DNA of 64,000 nucleotides from Lichina pygmaea (taxonomy: Eukaryota; Ascomycota; Lichinomycetes; Lichinales; Lichinaceae), in assembly GCA_963422465.1 (NCBI GenBank), contig OY730170.1, positions 2,394,379 through 2,458,378 of the forward strand, in the 5' to 3' direction. The notes beneath the pieces are model-generated. The model was not told the DNA's origin, made no database searches, and saw only the letters and a program-made list of their open reading frames with translations. Numbering within the stretch: position 1 is the stretch's first letter; the number at the start of each line of letters is the position of its first letter. Shown here one piece after another: positions 11,274-20,689 of the stretch. The position numbers and the translations under genes are program-made.

Positions 11274-12238
11274 TCATGTAGATATCTTATCTTTAAAGAT
11301 CTTGAAAGAGTTGGCTGATACTTTTCTCTTATTATTTGTTGATCTTACCCTAAGAATTTGAACTTCTGGACAGCTTCCTCTGATTCTCTCTGAGCTTCTG
11401 GTTGACTCAGCTGTTTTATGTTTTTTCCCCCCTGGGAGTGGCTGGGAGAAAGAGAAAGATGTAGCTGGAGATTGGAGTACTGGTGTCAGAGATGTAGAGA
11501 TTGAGATCTTATACTTCCCTGGGTGTGAAATCCAAGCTTCCCTGCCTTTCTTAGCTGCTTTCTGGTGTACTGGGCATGTGCTAGCCCAGACTGGGTGAGA
11601 TCTCTGGCAATTGGAGTATTTTGGTTTTAGCAAGTTTTCAGAAATTGGGTATGTTCTCCTCTTATGTTGTCCACCACATACTCCATAGGCAGTTCTGTTT
11701 CTGCAGGCATGAGCTTGGTGGCTATAGCCAAAGTACTTGAAGTATTGTGCAACAACTGTGTTTGCCAGGAAGAGTTCCACTTCATGTAGTCTGTGTCCCA
11801 GTACTAGTCTATTCTCAATAAGAAGATTGGCCTGTTAGGGAGTAGAGAGATCCAGGTGGAGAGAGTTGACCTGTTTCTTTTAAGCTATAGATTTCTTGGA
11901 CCAATATACTCTCAGAATAGTGATCTGTTTGCCAAGAGAAGGGTTGCTAGTCTGGATTTTTTTGCAGGTGTCCTCCAGATTCTCTGGCTGGACATCTGCT
12001 TTTCTGACTCTATAAACCAGAACTGGGAATCTCTTGGGCTGGACTATTTCCTTTGTGTTGAAGATAGTTGCAGTCCAGGAGGAATCCTTTTCCAGAAAAA
12101 GCTTGGTTTCCTGGCTCTCTGTGTGAATAAGAATATCCTCTGATAGAAGTTTTCTCACTGCTCTAATCTGTTTGTTATAAAGACTTGGGAGTCTGTCTTG
12201 GAGAGCTTGGAAGAGCTGGACATGGGTTCTGTTAGCTA
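11274..12238 (-). pseudogene. LINE X ORF1 C-terminal half (zinc-knuckle protein)
   Basis: Minus-strand frame with gag-like zinc-knuckle cysteines and histidines: YFGYSHQAHACRNRTAYGVC, then YSNCQRSHPVWASTCPVHQK, followed by a basic serine-rich tail. Upstream (11880-12158) lies the conserved part with LLSEDILIHTESQETKLFLE and KRFPVLVYRVRKAD, also found in the Z ORF1 (41365-41868). LINE ORF1 proteins bind the element's RNA. The N-terminal half is displaced to 16021-16564 by chimera 2. Confidence 0.72.
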
Positions 12239-12250
12239 TATCTTGAGTCT

Positions 12251-13368
12251 GGCCTGCAACAACTCAAACCTCCACGTGGTGCAGGCTGGGAACCTCAGGG
12301 CAGTCGATGGCGGGCAGCTTCCCAGGCTGCTTGTAGTCACTGCACTGAGAGCTAATCAAGTCACCAGTCAAGCTGCTGGTGTTGCGGAGTGACAGACCAC
12401 TGGAGGTGTCGCACAGGCACCCTGGACACCTCTGTGAAACAGCTACAGCAGAACAGAGGACTGCGACCAAGCTTGGGAGATAAAAACCACCTGACAGACA
12501 ACTACTGTGTACACTACAACCTGAAGCCAGCCCCACAGCTGGTGGATGTGAAGTCTAGGCGTCTGATAGAGCACCTCTGGAGTAGTCAAGAGGAGTTCTC
12601 ATCAAGTCACCCTCCTAGCAGAGTCTCCAGCTAACGTGTGAGGATCTGCTAGAGGGGGGAGTGGCCTTGGCACTGCAGTGTTGTTAATCAAACAGGGACC
12701 ACCTGTTAAAGAAGGAGAGTGGTCGTACAAGGAGATGTCACCACTCCAGTGCCTAAGAGCTGTGTGATAGCCAAAGTGCTGGCTTGATGGTTTTGCCTAA
12801 GGCCTTGCCACGAAGTCTCTTCGTACAATCTACAATCTGGGGCTGGGGGACTGGGTTATCCAGTAGGCCAACAGGTGCAAGCAAGACCCCACAGGCGACA
12901 GCGGACCAAGGAAAACTCCTCCCTACTTGGTTAGTGGGCTGGAAAGGTGGCCCTGCAGGTGCTGGCACAGCCTGCAGGGTCTGTAAGGCCTGCGAGGCAT
13001 AGTCGGCCTTTGTACAAGAGATCTGCGAAGGTAACACAAAACAGTTAACAACTGCGAGGTGTGGCATATAATGGCAGTGATGGAGGTAGGGCCTGGGCCT
13101 ACTACAAGACTGTCTATATGGCCTGAGAGGACAGATGCGCATGCCAGTTCGTACAGAGTGCAGGCTTAGGCTGCAAACAACAAGTTCAGGGAGCAAACTA
13201 CTGTTGGAGTGTGGGTTCTGGGCTGGTGACCCAGCACTCCAAAGCAGGATCCCAGGGGTGAGCACGTACGGCGGAGTGCAAGAGACCTCGGGACTGTGGG
13301 AAAGTGTGGTAGAGACCCTGTGGGGGGGTGCCAACTCTACACTATGTTCTGGCATAGTACGACTGTGG
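12251..13368 (+). repeat. 1.1-kb chimera module, copy 2
   Basis: Same ends as copies 1 and 3 (GGCCTGC at the 5' end, ACTGTGG at the 3' end). The frame 12389-12634 (81 aa) repeats the LVDVKS-containing segment of copy 1. It is followed by a purine-rich CTAGAGGGGGGAGTGG (about 12649-12664). A TATA-like GCATATAATGG lies near 13064. The 200-codon minus-strand frame 12753-13355 is not preserved in copy 3 and I do not treat it as a gene. Confidence 0.8.
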
Positions 13369-13402
13369 TCCCCCTATTCCACCACTACTTAACAGAAAGG
13401 AA

Positions 13403-15487
13403 GTGGACAACTATCTGGACAATCTGGACAAAGCTCTTCAAGAACTGGCTGACAAGACAACAAGACCTCTGAGAGACTCAAAGTACACTGTTCCCTGGTG
13501 GAACCAAGAGATTAAAGAGAAAATTAAAGGGGAAAGAAAACTAAGAAGAAAAGTCTTCCAAAACCAAGAACCAGTCTACAAACTTGAAAAGGTAATAAAG
13601 GAAAAGAAACACCTGATCAAGAATACTAAAAGAAAGACATTCAGAGAACAACTCCAGAACCTGGCTGAAACACAAAAGCACTGGAAAATAGCCAAGTGGG
13701 GTAAAGAAAAAGCTGGCAAACCACCAGAACTTCCAATTGTTCCAGAGCTCACAAAGGAAGATGGAGAAACTGCCAGAACTTTCACAGAAAGGGTAGAAGT
13801 ATTCAAAACCCAGTTCTTCCCTCTACCTCTCCAGCCAGTACCAGAATCCCAGGACCAGCCAGCCAACCACCAACAACACCAGCTATCTCAGAAAATCTCC
13901 AAAGAAGATATCCACAATATTCTGAAAAAGAAAAAACCTTTTACAGCTCCTGGGAAAGACACTCTACCCAATGGATTTCTAAAGGTATTAGGAGACTCTT
14001 TCAATGAAAAGATAGCCAAAGTTCTGGAGGCCTGCTGGAAGCTAGAATATTTCCCTGACAGATACAAAGCAGCCAGAACAATATGCTTGAGAAAGCCTAG
14101 CAAAGGATCCTATTGCTATGCCAAAGCTTGGAGGCCAATAGCACTTCTCAACACAATTGGGAAGCTGATGGAAGCTCTGGCAGCCACAAAGCTAAGTGAA
14201 CTGGCTGAGAAAGAAAACCTACTACCAGAAATCCAGATGGGCTTTAGAAAAGGAAGATCAACTGAGTCTGCACTATTTCTACTCACTTCCCAAGTTGAAA
14301 AAGTCTGGAAGAAAGGAATGGTAGTGAGTCTTCTTTCTCTGGATATCTCAGGAGCTTATGATAGAGTTCTGCCAGAAATCCTCCAGAAAATCCTGGAGAG
14401 AAAAGGAATCCCCAGCTGGTTTGTTAACTGGATCTTTTCTTTCACTACCCAAAGAAAAACCTCTCTTGTCTTTGATGATTCAGAATCTTCTTTTTTTCCA
14501 GTACACTGTGGAGTCTCTCAAGGTTCACCTCTCTCTCCTATTTTATTTCTTTTCTATATTTCAGATCTTCATAATACTGTTCATACACCAGAGAAAGGTG
14601 TATCAGCTCTGGGCTTTGCAGATGACACAAACCTTCTGGCATTTTCCCCTTCTCTTAAAAGCAATCTCCTGAAGCTAAAGTCTACTCACTCCAAGTGTTT
14701 AGACTGGGCAAGAAAACATGGAATGAAGTTTGCACCTGAAAAGTATGAACTTCTCCATTTTTCTAGAAGAAGAACAGATAATCTTCAGCTCAGTCTAAGA
14801 CTTGGAGAAGTGGTACTACAGCCTAAGGAAGAAGTGCGTATTCTGGGACTACACTATGATTCCAAGCTTCTCTGGAAAAAACACCAGAAAATCATGTTAC
14901 AGAAAGCTTCCAAGGTTTTCTCAGCACTTTCCAGAACTACTTTTTCTACATGGGGTCTACCTGTTCTCTCTGCTAGACTTGTCTACACTGCAATACTGAG
15001 ATCACTTCTCAGCTATGCAGTAGGAGTCTGGTTCAATCCCCACAAAAAACCTTCTAATATTTCTTCTCTAAATCTTTTCCAGACTAAGTGTCTAAAAACT
15101 ATAGGAGGTGTCTTCAAAGCTACTCCTACATTTCTTATTGAAGGAAAACTATTCCTACCACCTCTTGATCTTTATTTCAAATTTAGAACAGCAACTTTCC
15201 TACAATCTTTCTATTATTCCAATACTTCTTCTAATCCTCTCTCCTCACTTCTCTATAAGCTCTTTTCCCAGATCACTGTTTTTGTTTCTACTCTGAGAAC
15301 ACCTCCAAAGTCTCTGTCTACTATCACACCTAACTGGAAAGCAAGATGGCTAGAAGAACTAACCACTAACCAAGATTACTCTAAGAAACAATTTCAAGAA
15401 GTGTTTCAGAAAGAGTGGGAAGCCAGATGGCAGGCAAACAGACAGAAATGTTCTTCAATCTGGGAGCTATTTTGCAGACTACCCTAA
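13403..15487 (+). CDS. LINE Y ORF2: linker, reverse transcriptase and post-RT region
   Basis: A 694-residue open frame. Residues 1-150 are a basic linker after the missing endonuclease. The RT follows with LPNGFLKVLG (about 190), PIALLNTIGKLMEA (about 245), QMGFRKGRSTESALF, SLDISGAYDRVLP, GVSQGSPLSPILF and the catalytic ALGFADDTN (about 405). Then come LRSLLSYAVGVWFNP and the C-terminal basic region. The ATG is internal: the element was truncated by the template switch, so this is not the native start. The stop at 15485-15487 (TAA for CAA) is a decay mutation, because the same frame continues to 15844 with the zinc knuckle. Confidence 0.85.
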   Translation: MDNYLDNLDKALQELADKTTRPLRDSKYTVPWWNQEIKEKIKGERKLRRKVFQNQEPVYKLEKVIKEKKHLIKNTKRKTFREQLQNLAETQKHWKIAKWGKEKAGKPPELPIVPELTKEDGETARTFTERVEVFKTQFFPLPLQPVPESQDQPANHQQHQLSQKISKEDIHNILKKKKPFTAPGKDTLPNGFLKVLGDSFNEKIAKVLEACWKLEYFPDRYKAARTICLRKPSKGSYCYAKAWRPIALLNTIGKLMEALAATKLSELAEKENLLPEIQMGFRKGRSTESALFLLTSQVEKVWKKGMVVSLLSLDISGAYDRVLPEILQKILERKGIPSWFVNWIFSFTTQRKTSLVFDDSESSFFPVHCGVSQGSPLSPILFLFYISDLHNTVHTPEKGVSALGFADDTNLLAFSPSLKSNLLKLKSTHSKCLDWARKHGMKFAPEKYELLHFSRRRTDNLQLSLRLGEVVLQPKEEVRILGLHYDSKLLWKKHQKIMLQKASKVFSALSRTTFSTWGLPVLSARLVYTAILRSLLSYAVGVWFNPHKKPSNISSLNLFQTKCLKTIGGVFKATPTFLIEGKLFLPPLDLYFKFRTATFLQSFYYSNTSSNPLSSLLYKLFSQITVFVSTLRTPPKSLSTITPNWKARWLEELTTNQDYSKKQFQEVFQKEWEARWQANRQKCSSIWELFCRLP

Positions 15488-15844
15488 AAGAAAAATCTCA
15501 AAGTTTTCAAAGACTTGAGAAAAGCTGAAGCTAGTCTTTACTTGCAGATTCTATCAGCAAGGATAGGACTAGCCAGCTTTCTTTTCAGAGCAAATGTTCC
15601 TGACTTCCAATCCCCTCTATGTTCCTGTGGTTTTGGAGAAGAGACTGCTCAACATATTACTTTCTCTTGTAACAAGTTTCTTACTCAAAGACAGCAAGCC
15701 ACCTTTCTTTTCTACAATTTCTCTACTTTACTTCAAAAGCCTAAAGTGCTTAAAGAATTTCTTCTCTGGTTTATGTCTTTGAAAAGACTAGACCAGTTTA
15801 ACTTAGCACACCAACTCTTACCAGAAAACCTATCATCTCTGTGA
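15488..15844 (+). pseudogene. LINE Y ORF2 C-terminus after a nonsense codon
   Basis: Same frame as the ORF ending at 15487, separated only by that TAA. It encodes LRKAEASLYLQILSARIGL and the knuckle CSCGFGEETAQHITFSC, then FMSLKRLDQFNLA. This is the domain expected at the end of LINE ORF2, thought to help bind the element's own RNA. The tail (TTCTGCATGGCTCACCAGCC, then CAGAGTAAGAATAAAAT) follows from about 15957. Confidence 0.8.
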
Positions 15845-16032
15845 TTTTATTTTCTCCAGACACTGCATATTCTTCCAGATAATTCCCTAGTCTTACCCAA
15901 GTCTCAGTTTTTATTCCTTCAAAGGTTTTCTGGGAAAAAAAAGCATGTATCTAGAAGTTCTGCATGGCTCACCAGCCAAATCAGAGTAAGAATAAAATAA
16001 AATAAAATAAAATAAAAAAATATCTTGAGTCT

Positions 16033-16564
16033 GGTGCCCAGGATGTACCAGAACCTTTTTGAGAATTCTGGAAGCTAGTGGAATTTGAATAGAGGAAATT
16101 TTCACAGCTGCCTGTGCATAAGATAGTTTTGCCTCTTGTCTATCTAGATGTTTGTTGAGGTTTTCAAGCTTCTGGATAATCTTGTTGGTAATGCCAGAGA
16201 GTAGAGGTTGGACAGTGCTAGTCTGCAGCTCTGCAGAGAGTTTTTGCTGAAGGTTCTCCCAGCTTTTTCTGACTAGTTCTGGAACTGTTTGAGTTTTCAG
16301 CCAGAAGTTAAGAAGTTCCCAGTCTTTCTGTATAGTACTTTCAGTAGTGGGAGGACTGGCTTGAGTGTTAGTAAGACTGGAAGCTGGTGTGGCTAGTGGT
16401 GCTCTGGGATTGGTTTCTAAAAAAGTAGATTTTTTCTTTTTTAGTACTATGGTGGAGCTTGCTTGGCACAGGTCAACTGTTTCCAGTCTGTGAAGTAGTA
16501 CCAGAGAGAGAGGAGTCACCTGGTTTCCCAGCAGTAATAATCTAGTCCTGGGACCAGACCCCAA
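16033..16564 (-). pseudogene. LINE X ORF1 N-terminal half (copy 2)
   Basis: The minus-strand open frame begins at the ATG near 16564. It is rich in S, T and P at first, then has a predicted coiled-coil-like stretch around LENLNKHLDRQEAKLSYAQAA, a motif shared with the Z ORF1 (QKQNTKPTYAQAAQ at 41480). The natural continuation is at 12238 downward, beyond chimera 2. It would be the N-terminus of the RNA-binding ORF1 protein. Confidence 0.65.
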
Positions 16565-16956
16565 GACTAGACTTTCCTGGGCAGCTTATTCCAACTAAGC
16601 TCTGGGTAAAGCTAGGAGTATTTGCCTAGACTAGAGACCAGACTCCCTATCTAGACTTTCCTTGAGTCAAGAACTCTGCTAGCTCCAGAGTCAGTCAAAC
16701 TCTAACTATTCCTGTTATCCTAAGACTTTTTTTCTCCAGTTGTGGCTGGATTGCTAGTTGTTGAAGAAACAGATCATGGATCCCAAGATCACAACTTTTG
16801 ACAATCAGGTGTGATTCTCAAAGGTGATGGGTTTTCACCTCAAGGTTTGGGTGGGTCAGGACAGGATGTCAGCTGTTTTCCAGAACATATGACAAATTGC
16901 TGTCTTTACCAAAAGTGATGGTCCTTGAACTGTGGTTCTTGGAAGAGTTGACTATA
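16565..16956 (-). other. 5'UTR of LINE X copy 2
   Basis: Non-coding start of the full-length X LINE. On the minus strand it holds the blocks AAGGACCATCACTTTTG, GGTGAAAACCCATCAC and a TTGTCAAAAGTTGTGATC that is partly complementary to the first. The same three blocks occur at the 5' ends of the Z copy (40490-40640) and the Y copy (about 48170-48310, minus). This marks a shared 5' structure or internal promoter region. Confidence 0.65.
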
Positions 16957-16969
16957 ACTTTTTCCACAT

Positions 16970-17981
16970 AGGGTCTACCTGTTCTTTCTGCCAGACTTAT
17001 CTATACTGCAATACTGAGATCACTTCTCAGCTATGTAGTAGGAGTCTGGTTCAACCCTTACAAGAAACTCTCCAATATTTCTTCTCTAAGTCTTTTCCAG
17101 ACTAAGTGCCTCAAGACTATAGAGAGTGTCTTCAAAGCTACTCCTACATTTCTTATTAAAGAAGAACTATTGTTGCCACCTCTTGATCTCTATTTCAAAT
17201 ACAGAACAGCAACTTTCCTACAATCTTTCTATTATTCTAATACTTCTCCTTATTCTTTTTTTTCACTTCTTCTCAAGCCTTTCTCCCAGATTACTTGCTT
17301 TGTCTTCTTTTTAAGAATCCCCCCAAAGTTTCTGCCTACTGTCACACCTAACTGGAAAGCAAGGTGGCTAGAACAACTAACAGCTAACTAAGACTACTCT
17401 AAGAAATAACTTCAAGAAGTGTTCCAGAAAGAGTGGGAAGCTAGATAGCAGGTAAACAGACAGAAGTGTTCTACAGTCTGGAAGTTTTTTTGCAGACCTC
17501 TCCAAAAAGAAAACCTCAAAGTCTTTAAAGACTTGAGAAAAGCTGAGGCTAGTCTCTACTTACAGATTCTATCAGCAAGGATAGGACTAGCCAGCTTTCT
17601 TTTCAGAGCAAATATTCCAGACTTTCAATCCTCTCTATACTTCTCTGGTTTTGGAGAAGAGACTGCACAATATATTACTTTCTTTTGTAATAAGTTTCTT
17701 GAGCAAAGACAGCAAACCACCTTTCTTTTCTATAATTTCTCTACTCTTCTCCAAGAACCTAAAGTTCTCAAACAATTTCTTCTCTGGTTTATGTTTTTGA
17801 AAAAACTAGACTAGTTCAACTTAGCACACCAACTCTTGTCAGGAACCACAACATCTCTCTGATTCTTATTTTCTCTAGACACTAAATATTCCTTATGATA
17901 TTCCCCTAGTCTTACCCAAGTCTCAGTTTTTATTCCTTCAAAGGTTTTCTGAGAAAACAAGCATGTATCCAGAAGTTCTGC
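16970..17981 (+). mobile_element. LINE family Y, copy 1, second segment
   Basis: Continuation of 4428-5333 after the inserted X LINE: post-RT region (17126-17391) with PPLDLYFKYRTATFLQSFYY, and the C-terminal piece 17533-17814 (LRKAEASLYLQILSARIGL, then a knuckle changed to YFSGFGEETAQYITFFC). The frame is broken by several stops. The 3'UTR runs to TTCTGC, where the small LTR element interrupts the tail. Confidence 0.85.
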
Positions 17982-18155
17982 TGTCAGGAGCTAGTCACCT
18001 GACTGGGTGCTTAGTCAGCCTTGTCACCTGACTAAGCAGGTAGGTGCAGCCACACTTATCTATCACTAGTACAGAGATGTCAGGCACTAAGCCCAGACAT
18101 AGTAGTTTTTTAGCTCAGTTCTGCTTTAGCCTACTCCGTACAGCACTGCACAACA
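17982..18155 (+). repeat. 5' LTR of the mini element
   Basis: A 174-bp direct repeat of 18491-18664. It contains ACTAAGCCCAGACATA at 18086-18101. The exact reverse complement of this stretch lies immediately downstream of the LTR at 18157-18172, where the primer binding site should be. Confidence 0.85.
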
Positions 18156-18156
18156 G

Positions 18157-18172
18157 TATGTCTGGGCTTAGT
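18157..18172 (+). promoter_or_regulatory. Putative self-primer binding site of the mini element
   Basis: The 16 nt one base after the 5' LTR are the perfect reverse complement of 18086-18101 inside the same LTR. In Tf1/sushi elements the primer is the 5' end of the element's own RNA, folded back onto the primer site. This layout fits that mechanism if transcription starts near 18086. The mechanism here is inferred; the match is seen. Confidence 0.65.
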
Positions 18173-18490
18173 TGGTACTCCACCTCTTGCTTGAGTATAG
18201 ACTGGCTGTCTAGGGTACACAGTCACAAGTTCAAGTTGGGCTGGTGTATAGTGCTGACAAGGTTTTCATACATCTTCAGGTTTGATCTCTGGGAAGTACA
18301 GAAGTATCTTGGAGACTTGTGATAGGTGAACAGAGCCCACTTACCCACTTGTGACCTGCTGACCTTGCATGGCTATACTGCAGCTGGGTGCAGACTTTGA
18401 GCTAGTATGTACACTACTCACAGTAAGTGAAATGCATCTTCTTAGCAAGGCTTGCAGCTAGTGGGGATACTAGTCTTGGAAGAGGGGTAA

Positions 18491-18664
18491 TGTCAGAAGC
18501 TAGTCACCCAACTGGGCACTTAGTCAGTCTTGTCACCTGACTAAGCAGGTGGGTGCAGTCACACTTATCTATCACTAGTACAGAGATGTCAGGCACTAAG
18601 CTCAGACATAGTAGTCTTTTGGCTCAGTTCCACTTTAGTCTACTCTGTACAGCACCACACAATA
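18491..18664 (+). repeat. 3' LTR of the mini element
   Basis: A 174-bp LTR matching 17982-18155 over its whole length, followed by the target duplication TCTGC. A 145-bp solo copy of the same LTR family sits at 47653-47797. Confidence 0.85.
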
Positions 18665-18710
18665 TCTGCATAGCTCACCAGCCGAATCAGAGTAAGAATA
18701 AAATAAAAAT
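18665..18710 (+). mobile_element. LINE family Y, copy 1, 3' tail
   Basis: The last 46 bp of the Y LINE: the tail TAGCTCACCAGCCGAATCAG, then AGTAAGAATAAAATAAAAAT. Element D begins directly after it. No copy of the sequence after the tail is visible at the truncated 5' end (4428), so no target duplication can be shown. Confidence 0.8.
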
Positions 18711-18982
18711 CACGTGATCACAGTAGAAGTCCATCACCAGATGATAGAAGCTCTGCAGGGGAGTTGTCAGACAATAACAACACAGCTTCTGCAGGAAGGC
18801 CTGCAGATCACCTGGCAATCTGACTATCACAAGACAAGATTGCTGGGCTCTCAGACACTTCAGGTGTCACTTTTGACATCTCTGTACAGACTGCTGCAAG
18901 TGGCTGTGCAGGTCAGGTAGATAAGAGCAAAAGCTGAGCTGCTGAGCTGGAGTCACCTACAACACCTCACTTAGAGAAAGAG

Positions 18983-19980
18983 ATGCAACTCAAGTATAAG
19001 CAGCTTTGTGAGCTCAAGGCTAGACTCAAGGTTCTTCAAATAGACAAGAAGATTGACTGCCTTCAGCAATATGTAGCTGAGGTGGAAGCTGGCAGAGGTG
19101 TAGCTCTGATCAGAGACTGCTCTGACAGCATCTTCAAAGGTGTCTTGCTGGGGGCTAAACACCTCTGCAAAGATGCCCTGGAGGACTGCTTTTACATTGT
19201 CCCACCAGACAAATACAGTGGGACTTTGTTGCCCAAGCTCAAGAAGTTTATTCACTAATGTAATTTGGTGTTTGAGATCTGCTTGAAGAGCTACACTACA
19301 GACTTGTCAAAGATCTTCTTTACTGTGTCCCACCTGCAAGACAACACACAGTGGGCATGGAGCTGGTGGGAGAACAAGACATCTCAGGCAGACATAACAT
19401 AGGACAGCTTTCAAGAAATACTGGTGGATGTGATCAATCTGGCTGTTGTACAGGCAGTCAAAGTCTACAAGAAGTGGAAGGATCTAGCTCAAAAACTGCA
19501 CAAAAAAGTCCTGAAGTTTGCGCAGTGTCTGGAAGAGACTAAGAAGCTTGTCAGCATTGCTTTTGTGGAGCTGCAACACATTGTGCACTTCCTGACAAAT
19601 CTGTGGCCAGAGCTTCTCTGAAGAATTACTGCCAGCAGCACTCTGATGGAGATCTACAGTGGTATAGTCAACCTTGCTATGTGAGTTGAATCAGCTGACC
19701 ACATAGCTGATAACTCAACCTCTCACCAAGGCAAAGAAGGTGAAGGTAGTTTGTGTGGCCAGAGGAAGATCTCTGGCAAGTTGTGGAGCAGTCACTCCAA
19801 CACCACAGACACCAACACAACTAGTGCCTCAGAGAACAAGAGTGATCACACCAACTGGATAGATAGTGTGACACTCCAGAGCAAGACTAAGAAGTCAGAG
19901 CTGCTATTTTGTCACAATTGTGGTAAGAGAGACCACATGCAGAAGTAGTACTACTTCTCCAAAACAAAGATGAAGGAGAA
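18983..19980 (+). pseudogene. Gag region of element D
   Basis: Lysine- and leucine-rich capsid-like sequence, followed at 19905-19950 by a zinc-knuckle start (CHNCGKRDHMQK). It would form the virus-like particle and bind RNA in an intact relative. I list it as a fossil part only. Confidence 0.65.
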
Positions 19981-20016
19981 CCCAGAGGTAAAAGATCTGG
20001 CTGCCTCAACATAGTA

Positions 20017-20388
20017 TTGATTCTGGCAAGCTGTGAACTAGACACAAATAAGTATGTTGTCTTGCCAGTGGAGGTACAGAACCTTGCTGGTGGGGTTGTG
20101 ACACTGGAAGTCTTAGTTGATACTGGGGCAACCAGGAACTTCATCACAGAGTTTTGCACCAAGGAGTACAGTATACTGCCAGTCAAGAGTGCTACAGCCC
20201 TGACTGTCTGCACAATCAATAGAAACTGCCTGCAGACCTCACACATTGTCAAACCACTGTTAAAGATGACTGATACACAAGGAGCTGTTAAGAAGTCTGC
20301 AGAGAAGCTTGTTATAGCTGATATAGCTGGATACAACATTGTTCTTGGTATACTGTGGCTGAAAAAGTATAACCCAGACATCTATTAG
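20017..20388 (+). pseudogene. Protease region of element D
   Basis: Retroviral-type aspartic protease with the active-site motif LVDTGATRNFITEF, preceded by the hydrophobic strand VVLPVEVQNLAGG and followed by the flap-side motif ILGILWLKKYNPDI, as in Ty3/Gypsy pol. The position between gag and RT fits the family. Confidence 0.75.
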
Positions 20389-20689
20389 GCTGACCAGACA
20401 TAGTGACTCTGACAAGGTGACAGGGCAGTGACACCCCCATCAATTGGTATAGTCAGTATGCAAGTATTTGCAGCACTTGTGAAGTGAGAACACTGCAGCT
20501 ACACTATTAAGATAGCTGAGCTTGCACAACCTTCAAGTAGCTGTGGACTCACCTTGTGTACTACCCACAAACCTGAGCTTCCACCACAGTACTGAGAGTT
20601 TGCTTATATCTTCTCTGAGACTGAGGCTAATAAACTTCTGAAACATAGACCCCAGGATCATGTGATTGACCTGGACAGAGATAAAACAC

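Larger units (their letters stand above)
12251..16020 (+). mobile_element. Chimeric retrocopy 2: 1.1-kb module fused to most of LINE Y
   Basis: Plus-strand insertion in X ORF1 flanked by TATCTTGAGTCT (12239-12250 and 16021-16032; the match extends 2 nt further into GG). Order: module 12251-13368, then LINE Y from the endonuclease/RT linker to its 3' tail and A-rich repeat ending at 16020. The fusion lies at TCCCC, shared by both parents. This is the longest LINE part of the three chimeras and the best-preserved Y ORF2 in the window. Confidence 0.88.
5334..16956 (-). mobile_element. LINE family X, copy 2 (full length, nested host of three insertions)
   Basis: The minus-strand X LINE has a 3' tail at 5334-5400 and a 5' end near 16956, and is flanked by the 13-bp duplication ACTTTTTCCACAT. 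It is interrupted by a SINE (6824-7258) and by two chimeric retrocopies (8882-10943 and 12251-16020). Each insertion has its own target duplication, so the order of events can be read. Without insertions it is about 5.4 kb: 5'UTR, ORF1 with zinc knuckles, ORF2 with endonuclease and RT, a C-terminal zinc knuckle, 3'UTR and (AAAAT)n. Confidence 0.88.
17982..18664 (+). mobile_element. TRIM-like mini LTR retroelement with two 174-bp LTRs
   Basis: A 683-bp element flanked by the 5-bp duplication TCTGC (17977-17981 and 18665-18669), inserted in the tail of the Y LINE. Two direct 174-bp LTRs begin with TGTCA, and the family's end is TGACA (best seen in the solo LTR at 47653-47797). The 335-bp interior has no coding capacity, so mobilisation must have been in trans. 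The LTRs differ by about a dozen transitions, indicating moderate age. Confidence 0.85.

Noticed and set aside
12753-13355. 200-aa minus-strand ORF in module copy 2
   Set aside because: The frame is broken in copy 3 and shows no domain; the serine/proline-rich composition is that of a chance frame.
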